In this document: piece after piece, positions 31,196 to 41,309 of the stretch | Layout of the letters: every line of letters begins with the position of its first letter | Position numbering within the stretch: the first letter of the stretch is position 1 | Source: Gammaproteobacteria bacterium | Lineage (GTDB): Bacteria > Pseudomonadota > Gammaproteobacteria > Arenicellales > Poriferihabitantaceae | Assembly: GCA_022822625.1 (NCBI GenBank) | Contig: JAJEAV010000050.1 | Location: 1 to 64,000 of the forward strand | DNA length: 64,000 bases | Direction: 5' to 3' | The notes under the pieces: generated by a model | What the model saw: the letters and a program-made list of their open reading frames with translations, nothing else | Told to the model about the DNA's origin: nothing | Database searches by the model: none | Position numbers and translations under genes: made by a program

Positions 31196-32692
31196 TCAAT
31201 TTTCACTGGATCCGTACAGCCCTTCACCAACCATTTCAATGGCGCGCAAGACGGCACTGGCCTTGTTCATCGACTCCTGCCACTCTGCTAATGGTTCTGA
31301 GTCAGCAACAATTCCCCCGCCCGCCTGAACATGAGCCTGCTGGTCCCTTACGACAGCGGTGCGGATGGCAATCGCCATATCCATGTTCCCGTTCCATCCG
31401 ACATATCCGATTGCTCCGGAGTAGACACCTCTTCGATGCGGTTCAAGTTCTTCGATTATTTCCAGAGCACGGATTTTCGGTGCACCGGACAGCGTCCCCG
31501 CTGGAAAAGATGCCCCCAGGACATCGATGGCATCAAGCCCCTCCTTGACTTGACCGGTGACATTGGAAACGATATGCATGACATGCGAATATTTCTCGAT
31601 AGTCATCATGTCGGTAACCGAGACAGTGCCTGTCAGGGAGACTCTGCCCACATCGTTTCGGCCGAGATCAACCAGCATCAAGTGCTCGGCATTCTCTTTT
31701 GGGTCGGCCAGAAGTTCCGTGACCAGGCCTTCATCTTCCTCCTCCGTGGCCCCGCGATGGCGTGTGCCTGCGATTGGGCGCAGGGTAATTGTGTCGTTTT
31801 CAAGTCGTACCAGTACTTCCGGTGATGATCCGGCAATATGGAAATCACCGAGGTTGAAATAATACATATAGGGTGAGGGATTGAGGGTGCGAAGCGCCCG
31901 GTAAAGATCAATCGCCCGTCCAGGATAATCCAGGGCAAGTCGTTGCGACAGCACGATCTGAAATGCATCGCCTTCGTAGATGTAGTGCTTGCACTTGTCT
32001 ACCGCATCGAGATACTTTTCCCTTGGAAAAAAATACCGTAATTCGGATGGCCCTGATGCTTCCGAATCGACAGGTGGTTTCATGCCTGTTTGCGGGCGCT
32101 GCTCGCGTAGACGTTGAATCAGGTGGTCGAGACGCGACTGCCCCTTCTCCCATGCATCCGGATGTTCAGGGTTGGCATGGATGACCAGATACATGCGACC
32201 TTTCAGGTTGTCAAAAACCACCACCTCACTTGAGTTGAGCAACAGGATGTCCGGAGTATTGGCAGGGTCCGCAGTTGCACAGGTATCGAGGCGTGATTCG
32301 ATATATTGAATCGTGCCGTACCCGAAATATCCCACCAGACCTCCAGTAAATCTGGGTGCATTCGCAATCTCCGGTGACCGGTAGAGATTCTTGAACTTGC
32401 GAACTTCGTTTAATGGATCATCGCTTTCAAATTCCTGTACGACATCACCATCAACAATTCGCACCGTATGGGCATTGATCTCGAGACGGCTGTTGCAGGC
32501 AAGGCCAATAATGGAGTAGCGGCCCCATTTTTCGCCACCCTCGACGGATTCAAGGAGATATGACCAGGGTTCATCCGCAAGCTTGAAATAGGTGCTGAGA
32601 GGGGTATCAAGATCGGCCAGCAGCTCCCGAATCAGGGGAATGCTGTTGTAACCCTGTTGACCCAGTCTGGCAAGCTCTTCCCTGCTAATCAT
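31196..32692 (-). CDS. trpE: anthranilate synthase component I
   Basis: FPREKYLDAVDKCKHYIYEGDAFQIVLSQR, RPIAGTRHRGATEEED, FPAGTLSGAPKIRALEIIEELEPHRRGVYSGAIGY. Confidence 0.95.
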   Translation of the reverse strand: MISREELARLGQQGYNSIPLIRELLADLDTPLSTYFKLADEPWSYLLESVEGGEKWGRYSIIGLACNSRLEINAHTVRIVDGDVVQEFESDDPLNEVRKFKNLYRSPEIANAPRFTGGLVGYFGYGTIQYIESRLDTCATADPANTPDILLLNSSEVVVFDNLKGRMYLVIHANPEHPDAWEKGQSRLDHLIQRLREQRPQTGMKPPVDSEASGPSELRYFFPREKYLDAVDKCKHYIYEGDAFQIVLSQRLALDYPGRAIDLYRALRTLNPSPYMYYFNLGDFHIAGSSPEVLVRLENDTITLRPIAGTRHRGATEEEDEGLVTELLADPKENAEHLMLVDLGRNDVGRVSLTGTVSVTDMMTIEKYSHVMHIVSNVTGQVKEGLDAIDVLGASFPAGTLSGAPKIRALEIIEELEPHRRGVYSGAIGYVGWNGNMDMAIAIRTAVVRDQQAHVQAGGGIVADSEPLAEWQESMNKASAVLRAIEMVGEGLYGSSEN

Positions 32693-32885
32693 ATTATTCT
32701 ACTGATCAAGTGATACGATTCGGGAACCACCCCAAACCCTCTGGAAAATCAGACACAATGTGGAATTTTGTCGACATGATCAATGAATATTGATGCTTTT
32801 CTACACAAGATAACGACACTTTAGATTGAAGCACTATTTTCCCGATTACTGATAAATGATGCGGTCTCGATTCGAGCATGCAGGT

Positions 32886-33590
32886 TTATGCGCTCTTGAT
32901 TGCAAACCGCATCTGGTTGATCACGGTGTTGTAGCGATTGGAGTCCTGATCGAGTCCTGCCCCGAATATCGCACTGCCGGCAACAAAGGTATCGGCACCG
33001 GCCGTGGCAATTTCGGCAATGTTGCTTGGGCTTACGCCGCCATCTACCTCAAGTCTGATTGGTAGTGTATTCTGATCAATGATGCTTCGCATCTTGGCTA
33101 GTTTTGCCAGCGTTCCGGGGATGAAGTTCTGCCCGGCAAATCCTGGATTAACGGACATCAGCAGGACCATGTCGAGCTTGTCCAAAACATAGTCGAGGCA
33201 GGTGAGTGGGGTCGAGGGGTTCAGGGCCAGGCCAGGTCTGCAACCATGATCATGGATCAACTGCAGGGTCCGGTCAACATGGTTGCTTGCTTCGGGATGG
33301 AACGTGATATAGGTAGCGCCCGCTTCTGCAAAATCAGGGATTAGTCGGTCGACGGGCTTGACCATGAGGTGAACATCAATTGGTGCGGTGATCCCATGAT
33401 TTCTGAGGGCACGGCAAATGATGGGGCCAAAGGTCAGGTTTGGCACATAGTGGTTGTCCATGACATCGAAGTGCACGAAGCCAGCTCCCGAAGCCAGAAC
33501 ATCCTCAACTTCCTGCCCGAGTCTTGCGAAGTCAGCGGAAAGGATGGAGGGTGCAATTACTGGGTCCTGTCTCATTTCGAAATACTCCAT
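32886..33590 (-). CDS. rpe: ribulose-phosphate 3-epimerase
   Basis: [64 protein letters not shown]. Confidence 0.95.
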   Translation of the reverse strand: MEYFEMRQDPVIAPSILSADFARLGQEVEDVLASGAGFVHFDVMDNHYVPNLTFGPIICRALRNHGITAPIDVHLMVKPVDRLIPDFAEAGATYITFHPEASNHVDRTLQLIHDHGCRPGLALNPSTPLTCLDYVLDKLDMVLLMSVNPGFAGQNFIPGTLAKLAKMRSIIDQNTLPIRLEVDGGVSPSNIAEIATAGADTFVAGSAIFGAGLDQDSNRYNTVINQMRFAIKSA

Positions 33591-33612
33591 CTATTGGAGG
33601 TTGGTAGAAGTG

Positions 33613-35028
33613 CTATCCCTGAATCCCCAGAAACAGCGGATTGCCATTACGTATCAATTGTATGAGAAACCGCCCTCGAGCATTTTGAATAACGTTTTTA
33701 AGTTCGGCGACACTGGTGATTTTCTTCCGATTCACATTGAGTATGATATCGTCCTGCATAAGACCGGATTTCTCGGCAGCAGATCCGGGGTCAACACTCT
33801 CGATGATGACTACCTGACCATAATTGCCATACGAGCCATTCACGAATGCAGCGCCTTCGAATCTTGACGACAGGGTGGTTCTGCCGAGGGCTTTTCGGCT
33901 ATCATCTCGGGCCTTGATGGTGATTTCTTCCGAATACAGGACCCCGTCGCGATAATACTCTATATCGAACGAATTGCCGGGTCGGACCAGTCCGATGGCA
34001 TTTCTGAGATCGGAAGAGCTGTTCACGGGATTGTCATTCAGTCGGATTACGATATCGCCTTCCTGAAGCCCGGCCTCATCGGCGACGGTGTCTTCAACGA
34101 TGTCAACAATGATGGCCCCGCTCTGGCCTTCCAGATTGAACGCTTCTGCAAGTGCCGGGGTCATGTCCTGGATACGAACCCCGAGAATGCCACGTTTGAC
34201 ATTTCCATGCTCAACAATCTGTTCCATGAGGCTCATCGCCATGTCAATCGGAATAGAAAGGCCAATTCCGATACTGCCCCCGCTCCTCGAAAAGATTGCG
34301 GAATTGATGCCGACCAATTCACCATGCAAATTGACCAGTGCACCCCCGGAATTACCGGGATTGATAGAGGCATCGGTCTGAATGAAGTCTTCATAGCCAC
34401 CGAGGCCCAGCCCGCTCCGACCGAGGCCGCTCACTATTCCCGAAGTCACGGTCTGGCTTAAACCGAATGGATTGCCTATGGCCACCACAAAGTCCCCGAC
34501 CCGCAGGTTTTCGGAAATGCCGATTTCGATTTCTGTCAGGTTATCCGGTTCGACCTGAATCACGGCAACATCACTGGCCTTGTCGGTACCGACCACCGTG
34601 GCAGTAAATTCACGCCCGTCTTCGGTAGTCACCAGAATCTCGTCAGCCTTGTCGATCACATGGTGATTGGTCAGGATATGTCCCTGCCTGGCATCGACGA
34701 TGACGCCGGATCCCAGACTGCTTGAGCGGTTTCTCTGTTGTGGAATATTGAAGAAGCGCCGAAACATGGGGTCGCGCAGGATCGGGTGATCGTCATAGCT
34801 GATGTTCGTGGTGGTGGAGATGTTGACGATCGCCGGTCGAATAGTCTCCAGCATCGGTGCAAGGCTTGGAACAGCACCGGAGGCTATCAGCGATGACAAT
34901 GCGCCCGAAGCCAGTGTCGGGGTTATCGACGAGAGCATCAACAAGGAGCCGAACATGGCACTGACTGCCAGTTTCCAAACCCTGGGCATACTGGCTCCAG
35001 GTTGAATCTTGCTGTTGATGGTCTTCAT
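33613..35028 (-). CDS. DegQ/HtrA-like periplasmic serine protease with two PDZ domains
   Basis: GSGVIVDARQGHILTNHHVIDKADEI, TDKASDVAVIQVE, QTDASINPGNSGGALVNLHGELVGINSAI; start at MKTINS gives ATGA overlap with upstream gene. Confidence 0.92.
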   Translation of the reverse strand: MKTINSKIQPGASMPRVWKLAVSAMFGSLLMLSSITPTLASGALSSLIASGAVPSLAPMLETIRPAIVNISTTTNISYDDHPILRDPMFRRFFNIPQQRNRSSSLGSGVIVDARQGHILTNHHVIDKADEILVTTEDGREFTATVVGTDKASDVAVIQVEPDNLTEIEIGISENLRVGDFVVAIGNPFGLSQTVTSGIVSGLGRSGLGLGGYEDFIQTDASINPGNSGGALVNLHGELVGINSAIFSRSGGSIGIGLSIPIDMAMSLMEQIVEHGNVKRGILGVRIQDMTPALAEAFNLEGQSGAIIVDIVEDTVADEAGLQEGDIVIRLNDNPVNSSSDLRNAIGLVRPGNSFDIEYYRDGVLYSEEITIKARDDSRKALGRTTLSSRFEGAAFVNGSYGNYGQVVIIESVDPGSAAEKSGLMQDDIILNVNRKKITSVAELKNVIQNARGRFLIQLIRNGNPLFLGIQG

Positions 35029-35876
35029 CTTTGTTGTTGGGTACATGACTTCAGACAGGCAGAGCGATACCCGTCTTTTCGGAATATAACCGGAAAAAAA
35101 CTCTCGTCCATTTCAGTGCTGCCGTATTTCCTGTAGCGTCCGTAAATTGGCCCGACATTTCCGGCATGAAAGCGGCTGTCTGAAGACATGCAGTGCGAGA
35201 CCACGGTATGCCGAGGCTGCCGGGAGTGATTGCAGCCTGAACCGTGCCAGGTCTTTCCATGGTGAAATACCACGTCACCAGCATTAACTTCAATCGCATC
35301 AATCGAGTAATCATCAATTCCCAGCTCTTTTGCCGTGTACTTGAGTGCCTCATGATAATCATCGGGAGCATGAAAGGTGAATTTCCGGGTTTGCAGGGGC
35401 CAGTGATTGGAGTGGCGTACGTATTCGATTGTGCCGGCATTCCTTCTTGTTTCATCCAGTGCCATCCAGCAGGTGACCATGGAAGGCGGATCAACCCATT
35501 CCTGATAGGTGTCGTCCTGATGAAAGCCTACCTGCCTGGCTCCTGGCGGTTTCCAGATTACATTGTCCTGATTGATGCGGGAGCCGGGCCAGCCCATCAG
35601 TTCTGCACAAATCTGGCCGACCCGTTCATCAAGAACCAGTCGTGCAATCGCACGGTCGGATTTCCAGCCATTGCAAATCTGCCGGGTCAGGCTGGTGTCT
35701 GAACTGCCGAAACGCCAGTTCCACTCGTCTGGCTGCAGCCCGGTTTCAAATTCACCGCGAAACAATTTCCCGAATCTCGATCGGGCTTCATCTACCCGTT
35801 CTCTGGAATTGAAATTCCTGACGACAAGGTAGCCGTTTTCCTCGAATTCGGCGCGTTGTTGTGAGGTCAGAGTCAT
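35025..35876 (-). CDS. phytanoyl-CoA dioxygenase (PhyH) family protein
   Basis: FEENGYLVVRNF, GFHQDDTYQEWVDPPSMVTCWMALDETRRNAGTIEYVRHSN, GDVVFHHGKTWHGSGCNHS. Confidence 0.88.
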   Translation of the reverse strand: MTLTSQQRAEFEENGYLVVRNFNSRERVDEARSRFGKLFRGEFETGLQPDEWNWRFGSSDTSLTRQICNGWKSDRAIARLVLDERVGQICAELMGWPGSRINQDNVIWKPPGARQVGFHQDDTYQEWVDPPSMVTCWMALDETRRNAGTIEYVRHSNHWPLQTRKFTFHAPDDYHEALKYTAKELGIDDYSIDAIEVNAGDVVFHHGKTWHGSGCNHSRQPRHTVVSHCMSSDSRFHAGNVGPIYGRYRKYGSTEMDESFFPVIFRKDGYRSACLKSCTQQQR

Positions 35877-36122
35877 GGTTGGCAGTCATTCAGTCAGTTT
35901 GAATGGTGTCGTTCGGGTTGGTCAACAACAGTGGACACCTGATGAATAGATCGACTGCTTCGTGGTGATCCGATACATGCTATCAAGGGCGAACATCACC
36001 AGTCCAGGCAGTATAGGGGGTCATCAAGTCAGGGCCAAAGTGTTGGTAGTTTTGGTATTATGTAGCATAATCCATATTCAATCAACGAAACCTCAAGACT
36101 CTAATCACCGTTTCAATATCTT

Positions 36123-37523
36123 GTGATGCAGCATTTTGACGTAATCATCATTGGCAGTGGCCCTGCGGGCAAGACAGCGGCCATTCAGGCGGCCAAGCTT
36201 GGCAGGCATGCCGCAATTATTGATGGCATGGTTGGGGTCGGCGGCGTCTGTGTGCATACCGGCACCATACCAAGCAAAACCTTGCGTGAGACGGTACTCA
36301 ATCTGACCGGATGGCGAGAACGTGGATTTTACGGTCGTGCCTACCGTGCCAAATCCGATATTCAGGCTTCCGATCTGATGCAGAGACTCAGCATGACGCT
36401 GCAAAGCGAGGTGGATATCCAGCAAGACCATCTGGTTCGAAACGGGGTGCAGATTGTGCAGGGGTTTGCACATTTTATTGATGTCGGGACCATAGGTGTG
36501 GACATACCCAATGGAGACATTCTTTCCCTGTCGGCCGATCGCTTCATCATTGCTGTCGGTACCCAGACCTATCGGCCTGATGATGTACCGTTTGATGGTG
36601 AAAGAGTGATTGATTCAGACGAGGTCACATGCATGAAGAAGCTTCCACGCACCCTGACCGTGATCGGTGCCGGGGTGGTTGGGGTTGAGTACGCAACGAT
36701 TTTCAAGACGCTGGATATAAATGTCACGTTGGTCGAACCCCGAGAGGGCATGCTGGATTTCATGGATCAGGAAGTACTGATGCATTTCCGTCATGAGATT
36801 GTCGATAGCGGTCTGAGGCTGCAATTTGGACAGGCAGTCAAGAAGATTGAGGTCAGGGAGAACGGCAACTGTGCAGTGATTCTTGAAAACGATCGGGGGA
36901 TTGCTTCAGACATGGTCTTGTTTGCTGCGGGCCGGGTTGGAAACACCGGCAGGCTTGGACTTGAAAACATAGGAGTGGAAACGGACCATCGAGGACGCCT
37001 AACCGTGAATGATCGATTCCAGACCGCACAGCCGAATGTGTATGCCTGTGGTGACGTGATCGGTTTTCCGAGTCTGGCATCAACTGCGCTGGAACAGGGT
37101 CGAATTGCGGTACTGGATGCATTGGGCGAGAAAGTCTACAACAAGCCGAAATATTTTCCTTACGGTATTTACGCGGTTCCGGAGATGTCTACTGTAGGCA
37201 TGACGGAGGAGGAGGTAATAAAAAGGAAGATTCCATATGAAACAGGCCTTGCAAAACTCCGTGAGACTTCTCGCGGCAAGGTTATGGGCCTTCGTTCGGG
37301 TGTTCTGAAGGCGATCTATTCCACAAAGAGTCGAAGGTTGCTTGGTGTGCATATTGTCGGGGAAGGAGCTACAGAGCTGATTCACATTGGTCAGGCGGTG
37401 TTAACCCTGAAAGGCACCATTGACTACTTTCTGGAAAATGCCTTCAATTATCCGACTCTGGCTGAAGCCTACAAGGTAGCAGCATTGCATGCTCACAACA
37501 GAATGATCGAACTGGAGCATTAG
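36123..37523 (+). CDS. sthA: soluble pyridine nucleotide transhydrogenase (Si-specific)
   Basis: FDVIIIGSGPAGKTAAIQAAKLG, GGVCVHTGTIPSKTLRETVLNLTGWR, YACGDVIGFPSLASTALEQGR. Confidence 0.92.
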   Translation: MMQHFDVIIIGSGPAGKTAAIQAAKLGRHAAIIDGMVGVGGVCVHTGTIPSKTLRETVLNLTGWRERGFYGRAYRAKSDIQASDLMQRLSMTLQSEVDIQQDHLVRNGVQIVQGFAHFIDVGTIGVDIPNGDILSLSADRFIIAVGTQTYRPDDVPFDGERVIDSDEVTCMKKLPRTLTVIGAGVVGVEYATIFKTLDINVTLVEPREGMLDFMDQEVLMHFRHEIVDSGLRLQFGQAVKKIEVRENGNCAVILENDRGIASDMVLFAAGRVGNTGRLGLENIGVETDHRGRLTVNDRFQTAQPNVYACGDVIGFPSLASTALEQGRIAVLDALGEKVYNKPKYFPYGIYAVPEMSTVGMTEEEVIKRKIPYETGLAKLRETSRGKVMGLRSGVLKAIYSTKSRRLLGVHIVGEGATELIHIGQAVLTLKGTIDYFLENAFNYPTLAEAYKVAALHAHNRMIELEH

Positions 37524-37536
37524 GCGGCGTGGTTTC

Positions 37537-37818
37537 ATGATGGGTTTTCTGAAGAACCTGTTTGGGTCAGGGCGAGCGACTGTCAAAAAACAGGAGACAG
37601 TGACCTACAAGGGGTTTACCATTCAGCCCTGTCCAAAAAATGTGTCACATGGATGGACGACGGAAGCAGTCATGACGTTTGAGAGGGATGGACAGACGCA
37701 GACCCGCCGGTTTATTCGGGCGGATATTTCGTTGAGTCGTGAAGATGCGGTTGACCTGACCCTGAACAAGGCACAGGCCATGATTGACTTTATGGGCGAG
37801 AAGTCATTTCGAGAGTGA
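37537..37818 (+). CDS. HlyU family protein
   Basis: YKGFTIQPCPKNVSHGWTTEAVMTFERDGQTQTRRFIRADISLSREDAVDLTLNKAQAMID. Confidence 0.8.
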   Translation: MMGFLKNLFGSGRATVKKQETVTYKGFTIQPCPKNVSHGWTTEAVMTFERDGQTQTRRFIRADISLSREDAVDLTLNKAQAMIDFMGEKSFRE

Positions 37819-37869
37819 GCGAAGCCTCCGGCACTCCATGCCGACAAATCAGCAGAAGTGCTTTACAGT

Positions 37870-40764
37870 CTATCTGCTCAAGAGAGAGTACATCAACATT
37901 GCAACATGAATTGCTTCTCGCTCCGTTCCCAGCGCAATCTGGTGCCTACATGATGTTCCGTCAGCCAGGATGATGGCCTGGTGGTCGGCCTCCCGTACTG
38001 CGGGAAGCAGGTCAAGTTCGGCCATGGCCTGGGAAACCCGGTACGTGTCTTTTGCGTAGCCAAAAGCACCTGCCATTCCGCAGCAACCCGATGTGATGGT
38101 CTCGACTTCAAGGCCTGGAATTCGCGAAAGACTGCGTTCCACATGAATCATCTGGTCAAAGGATTTCTGGTGGCAGTGGCCATGCAGCAGGGCAAGGCCA
38201 CTGGCTTGCTGAAATTCCAGTGCCGGGTTTTCCATTTCGATAAATTCTTCGAAGAGATACGACATCATGGCAAGCTGTTCCGATTCCTGATTCCCCATCA
38301 ATACCGGTATCTCATCGCGTAGTCCCAGCATGCAGCTCGGTTCAAGTCCGACGATCGGTATGCCTTTTTCAAGATAAGGCCTGGTAGCTTCAAGCAAGCG
38401 TTGAACTTCCTGCCTTGCTTCGTCAATCATGCCGGTAGTCAGATAGGTACGTCCGCAGCATAAAGGCCGATGCCCATCAGCGCTCATCAGGGCATGTACT
38501 CGAAAGCCAGCTGTAGCCAAGACCTGTCTTGCCGCATGCAGATTAGACGGTTCAAACCAGGTATTGAAGGTGTCGGCGAACAATACAACGGGCTTGCCAT
38601 CTGCTGGGCCTTCGGTTGCCGGATTGAGGTAGGGATTTGCAGACCATCTGGGCAGTGGTCGCCTGTAGCTCATGCCCGTAGCAGGCTCTATCCATCGGCG
38701 AAGACCCTTGAAACGCGAAGGAAGGTTGCTCAAGCCATACATGCGTGAAGCATAAGGGGCATATCTCGGCAAATGCGCAATCAGTCTCTGATGAAGGTCT
38801 GAGCCCAATGCCTCATGTCGTGCCGCGTTCACCTCAATTTTCATTCTGGCCATGTCCACGCCAGTCGGACATTCGCGGCGGCAGGCCTTGCAACTGACGC
38901 AAAGCCGCATGGACTCCTTCATTCGTTCATCAGTAATGGCCCCTTTGCCGAGCTGGCCCGAGATGGCCAGACGCAACACGTTTGCCCTGCCTCTCGTTGC
39001 ATGACGTTCATCCCGAGTTGCACGAAATGACGGGCACATCACTCCTCCGGCAAGTTTTCGGCAGGCACCATTGTTATTGCACATCTCGACAGCGCCCTGA
39101 AGTCCGCCGCCCTGACCGGTCCATCCGTGCCAGTCAAGTGCTGTCTTCATCGCTGGTACCGAATAATCCGGTGGAAATCGAAATAGGCTTGCGTTGTCCA
39201 TCCTAAGTGGATTGACGATCTTGCCAGGATTCATGAGGCCATCAGGGTCAAACAGTTTTTTTACTTCCTTAAAGGTCTCGGTGATCCGCTTCCCATACAT
39301 TTTCTCGTGAAATTCCGAGCGGCAGATTCCGTCACCATGTTCGCCCGAGTGTGAACCCTTGTACTCAAGTACCATGTCGAAGCATTCCTCGGCGATGGCA
39401 CGCATTGCCTTTCTGTCCTGATCAAGGCGAAGATTCAGAACCGGTCGGACATGCAGACAACCGACTGATGCATGTGCATACCACGTTCCCTCTGTCCCGT
39501 GCTTGTGAAAGATATCCGTCAGTCGGCTCGTATACTCGGAAAGATCTTTCAGTTCCACCGCACAGTCTTCCACAAAAGACACGGGTTTTCTGTCGTCACG
39601 CATCGACATCATGATATTGAGTCCGGCTTTTCTGACCTCAAAAACCGAATTTTGAAATGCAGTGTCAATGGCTTCGACTACCCCGCCCCGTCGCTCTTTC
39701 GGATTGGTGAAGCTGTAACCCAGATCAGACATCATCTCGCTCAATGCCCGTAGCCGCTGACGGTTTTCATCCGGATCTTCCTCGGCAAATTCGACCAACA
39801 GTACGGCCTCGGGTTCACCGTTCAACATGCTTTCCATGGTGTTTTGGAACAGCGGAATTTCTCGGGAAAGATCAATCATGGTCCGATCCATCAATTCCAC
39901 GGCAACCGGCCCCAGAGATACCAAATGCTGGGTAGCATCCATGGCTGCATGGAAGGTCGGAAAATGACAAATTCCGAGCAATTTGTGTTTTGGGATCGGG
40001 GATAGTTTCAGGGTGATGCTCCGAAAGTACGACAGAGTTCCTTCCGAACCAACCAGCAGGTGCGAGAGATTGGGGGATTGCATTCTGGGGGTTAGTGCAT
40101 CAATGTTATAGCCCCCTACGCGGCGCAACACCTTTGGAAACCGGCGCTCAATCTCATGTTGTTCGCGATTTCCAATATTCAGCAGGGCCATGATCAGCGG
40201 ATGAACATCCGTGGAATGAATATCGACATCCGAAAAACCGATTGTTTCCGCATTGGGTAGCATGGCATCGATGCGGACCACGTTATCGCGCATGAGTCCG
40301 TACCGGATTGATCGACTTCCGCAGGAATTATTTCCAGTCATGCCGCCCAGGGTTGCCCGACTGCTGGTTGAGACATCAACCGGAAACCACAGGTTGTGGG
40401 GCTCTAGCTTCCGGTTCAGTTCATCCAGGACAATACCGCTTTCAACCTGACACTCAAGATTATCCGAATCAATGTCCAGCAGACGGTTGAGGTGCTTGCT
40501 GGTATCCACCACAATACCCTCGGTTACAGTCTGACCACACTGGGATGTTCCGCCGCCCCGTGGCAGTATCGGAATGCTGTTTTGCGAGGCATAGTCGAGA
40601 ATCTCGGCAATATCTTCTTCACGTTTTGGAACCACGACCGCAAGTGGCATCATTTGATAGGCTGACGCATCCGTTGCATAAAGGCCCCGGTCAAAGTGAT
40701 CGGTCAATACCTCGCCCTGTACTCGTCTGGCCAGGTCCTTCTGCAAAGCATGGATTTCAAGCAT
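37870..40764 (-). CDS. FAD-binding / 4Fe-4S oxidoreductase (D-lactate dehydrogenase/YdiJ-like)
   Basis: PRGGGTSQCGQTVTEGIVVD (FAD_binding_4), CVSCKACRRECPTGVDMARMK (Fe-S), C-terminal CCG motif TSGCCGMAGAFGY; start placed at MLEIHALQ. Confidence 0.9.
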   Translation of the reverse strand: MLEIHALQKDLARRVQGEVLTDHFDRGLYATDASAYQMMPLAVVVPKREEDIAEILDYASQNSIPILPRGGGTSQCGQTVTEGIVVDTSKHLNRLLDIDSDNLECQVESGIVLDELNRKLEPHNLWFPVDVSTSSRATLGGMTGNNSCGSRSIRYGLMRDNVVRIDAMLPNAETIGFSDVDIHSTDVHPLIMALLNIGNREQHEIERRFPKVLRRVGGYNIDALTPRMQSPNLSHLLVGSEGTLSYFRSITLKLSPIPKHKLLGICHFPTFHAAMDATQHLVSLGPVAVELMDRTMIDLSREIPLFQNTMESMLNGEPEAVLLVEFAEEDPDENRQRLRALSEMMSDLGYSFTNPKERRGGVVEAIDTAFQNSVFEVRKAGLNIMMSMRDDRKPVSFVEDCAVELKDLSEYTSRLTDIFHKHGTEGTWYAHASVGCLHVRPVLNLRLDQDRKAMRAIAEECFDMVLEYKGSHSGEHGDGICRSEFHEKMYGKRITETFKEVKKLFDPDGLMNPGKIVNPLRMDNASLFRFPPDYSVPAMKTALDWHGWTGQGGGLQGAVEMCNNNGACRKLAGGVMCPSFRATRDERHATRGRANVLRLAISGQLGKGAITDERMKESMRLCVSCKACRRECPTGVDMARMKIEVNAARHEALGSDLHQRLIAHLPRYAPYASRMYGLSNLPSRFKGLRRWIEPATGMSYRRPLPRWSANPYLNPATEGPADGKPVVLFADTFNTWFEPSNLHAARQVLATAGFRVHALMSADGHRPLCCGRTYLTTGMIDEARQEVQRLLEATRPYLEKGIPIVGLEPSCMLGLRDEIPVLMGNQESEQLAMMSYLFEEFIEMENPALEFQQASGLALLHGHCHQKSFDQMIHVERSLSRIPGLEVETITSGCCGMAGAFGYAKDTYRVSQAMAELDLLPAVREADHQAIILADGTSCRHQIALGTEREAIHVAMLMYSLLSR

Positions 40765-40884
40765 GGTGTGAGCCAATATAAGTGATAAGACTATGATACC
40801 CTGAGTTTCCACTGCAAAGTAGAACTCGGGAAACAAGAGAGCCGAGGCTTTTGCGTTGGAGCAAATTTCCGATAGCCGACATGA

Positions 40885-41290
40885 TCATGCGGCGAGGTTT
40901 CTGACGATCGAGCGCATGGACTCATGGCATCTGGAGTCGATTGCGAAGTTCGCCATCGCCAGCATGGTGGTCAGTGAAACCGTAATGTGGAACGTGACCG
41001 CCCTGATGCCCTGCACCGACAGGTCATCCATCATGAAGTGCCTTCACGGAACGCTTCGCATAGGCCTTTTTCCACTTGGGTGTGGCCGGAGGCAGCACGT
41101 TGACATTGCGCAGGTGATTGGGGTCAACCGTCATGCACACAGTTCCCGCCCTCCGTCCCCATCGCCATGGTGATCCGAAAGTCAATCGGAAGCCTGTAAT
41201 CCACGTCACTGAGCATATGCAGCCCGCATCGAGAACCCTCTTCCCGGTCATTGCCCGGAAAACACGCACTAAGATGTGGCATATCAGCCT
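40885..41290 (-). pseudogene. frameshifted 3' remnant of a DDE transposase
   Basis: across minus-strand frames: RLPIDFRITMAMGTEGGNCVHD / TVDPNHLRNVNVLPPATPKWKKAYAKRSV / DDLSVQGIRAVTFHITVSLTTMLAMANFAIDSRCHESMRSIVRNLAA*, resembling transposase C-termini (PKWKKxYAKRxxxERVNxR...GLKxMxxxxxLxxxxMLAMA...MRSLV). Confidence 0.45.
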
Positions 41291-41309
41291 TTTCACCAGC
41301 CAGTCTGCA

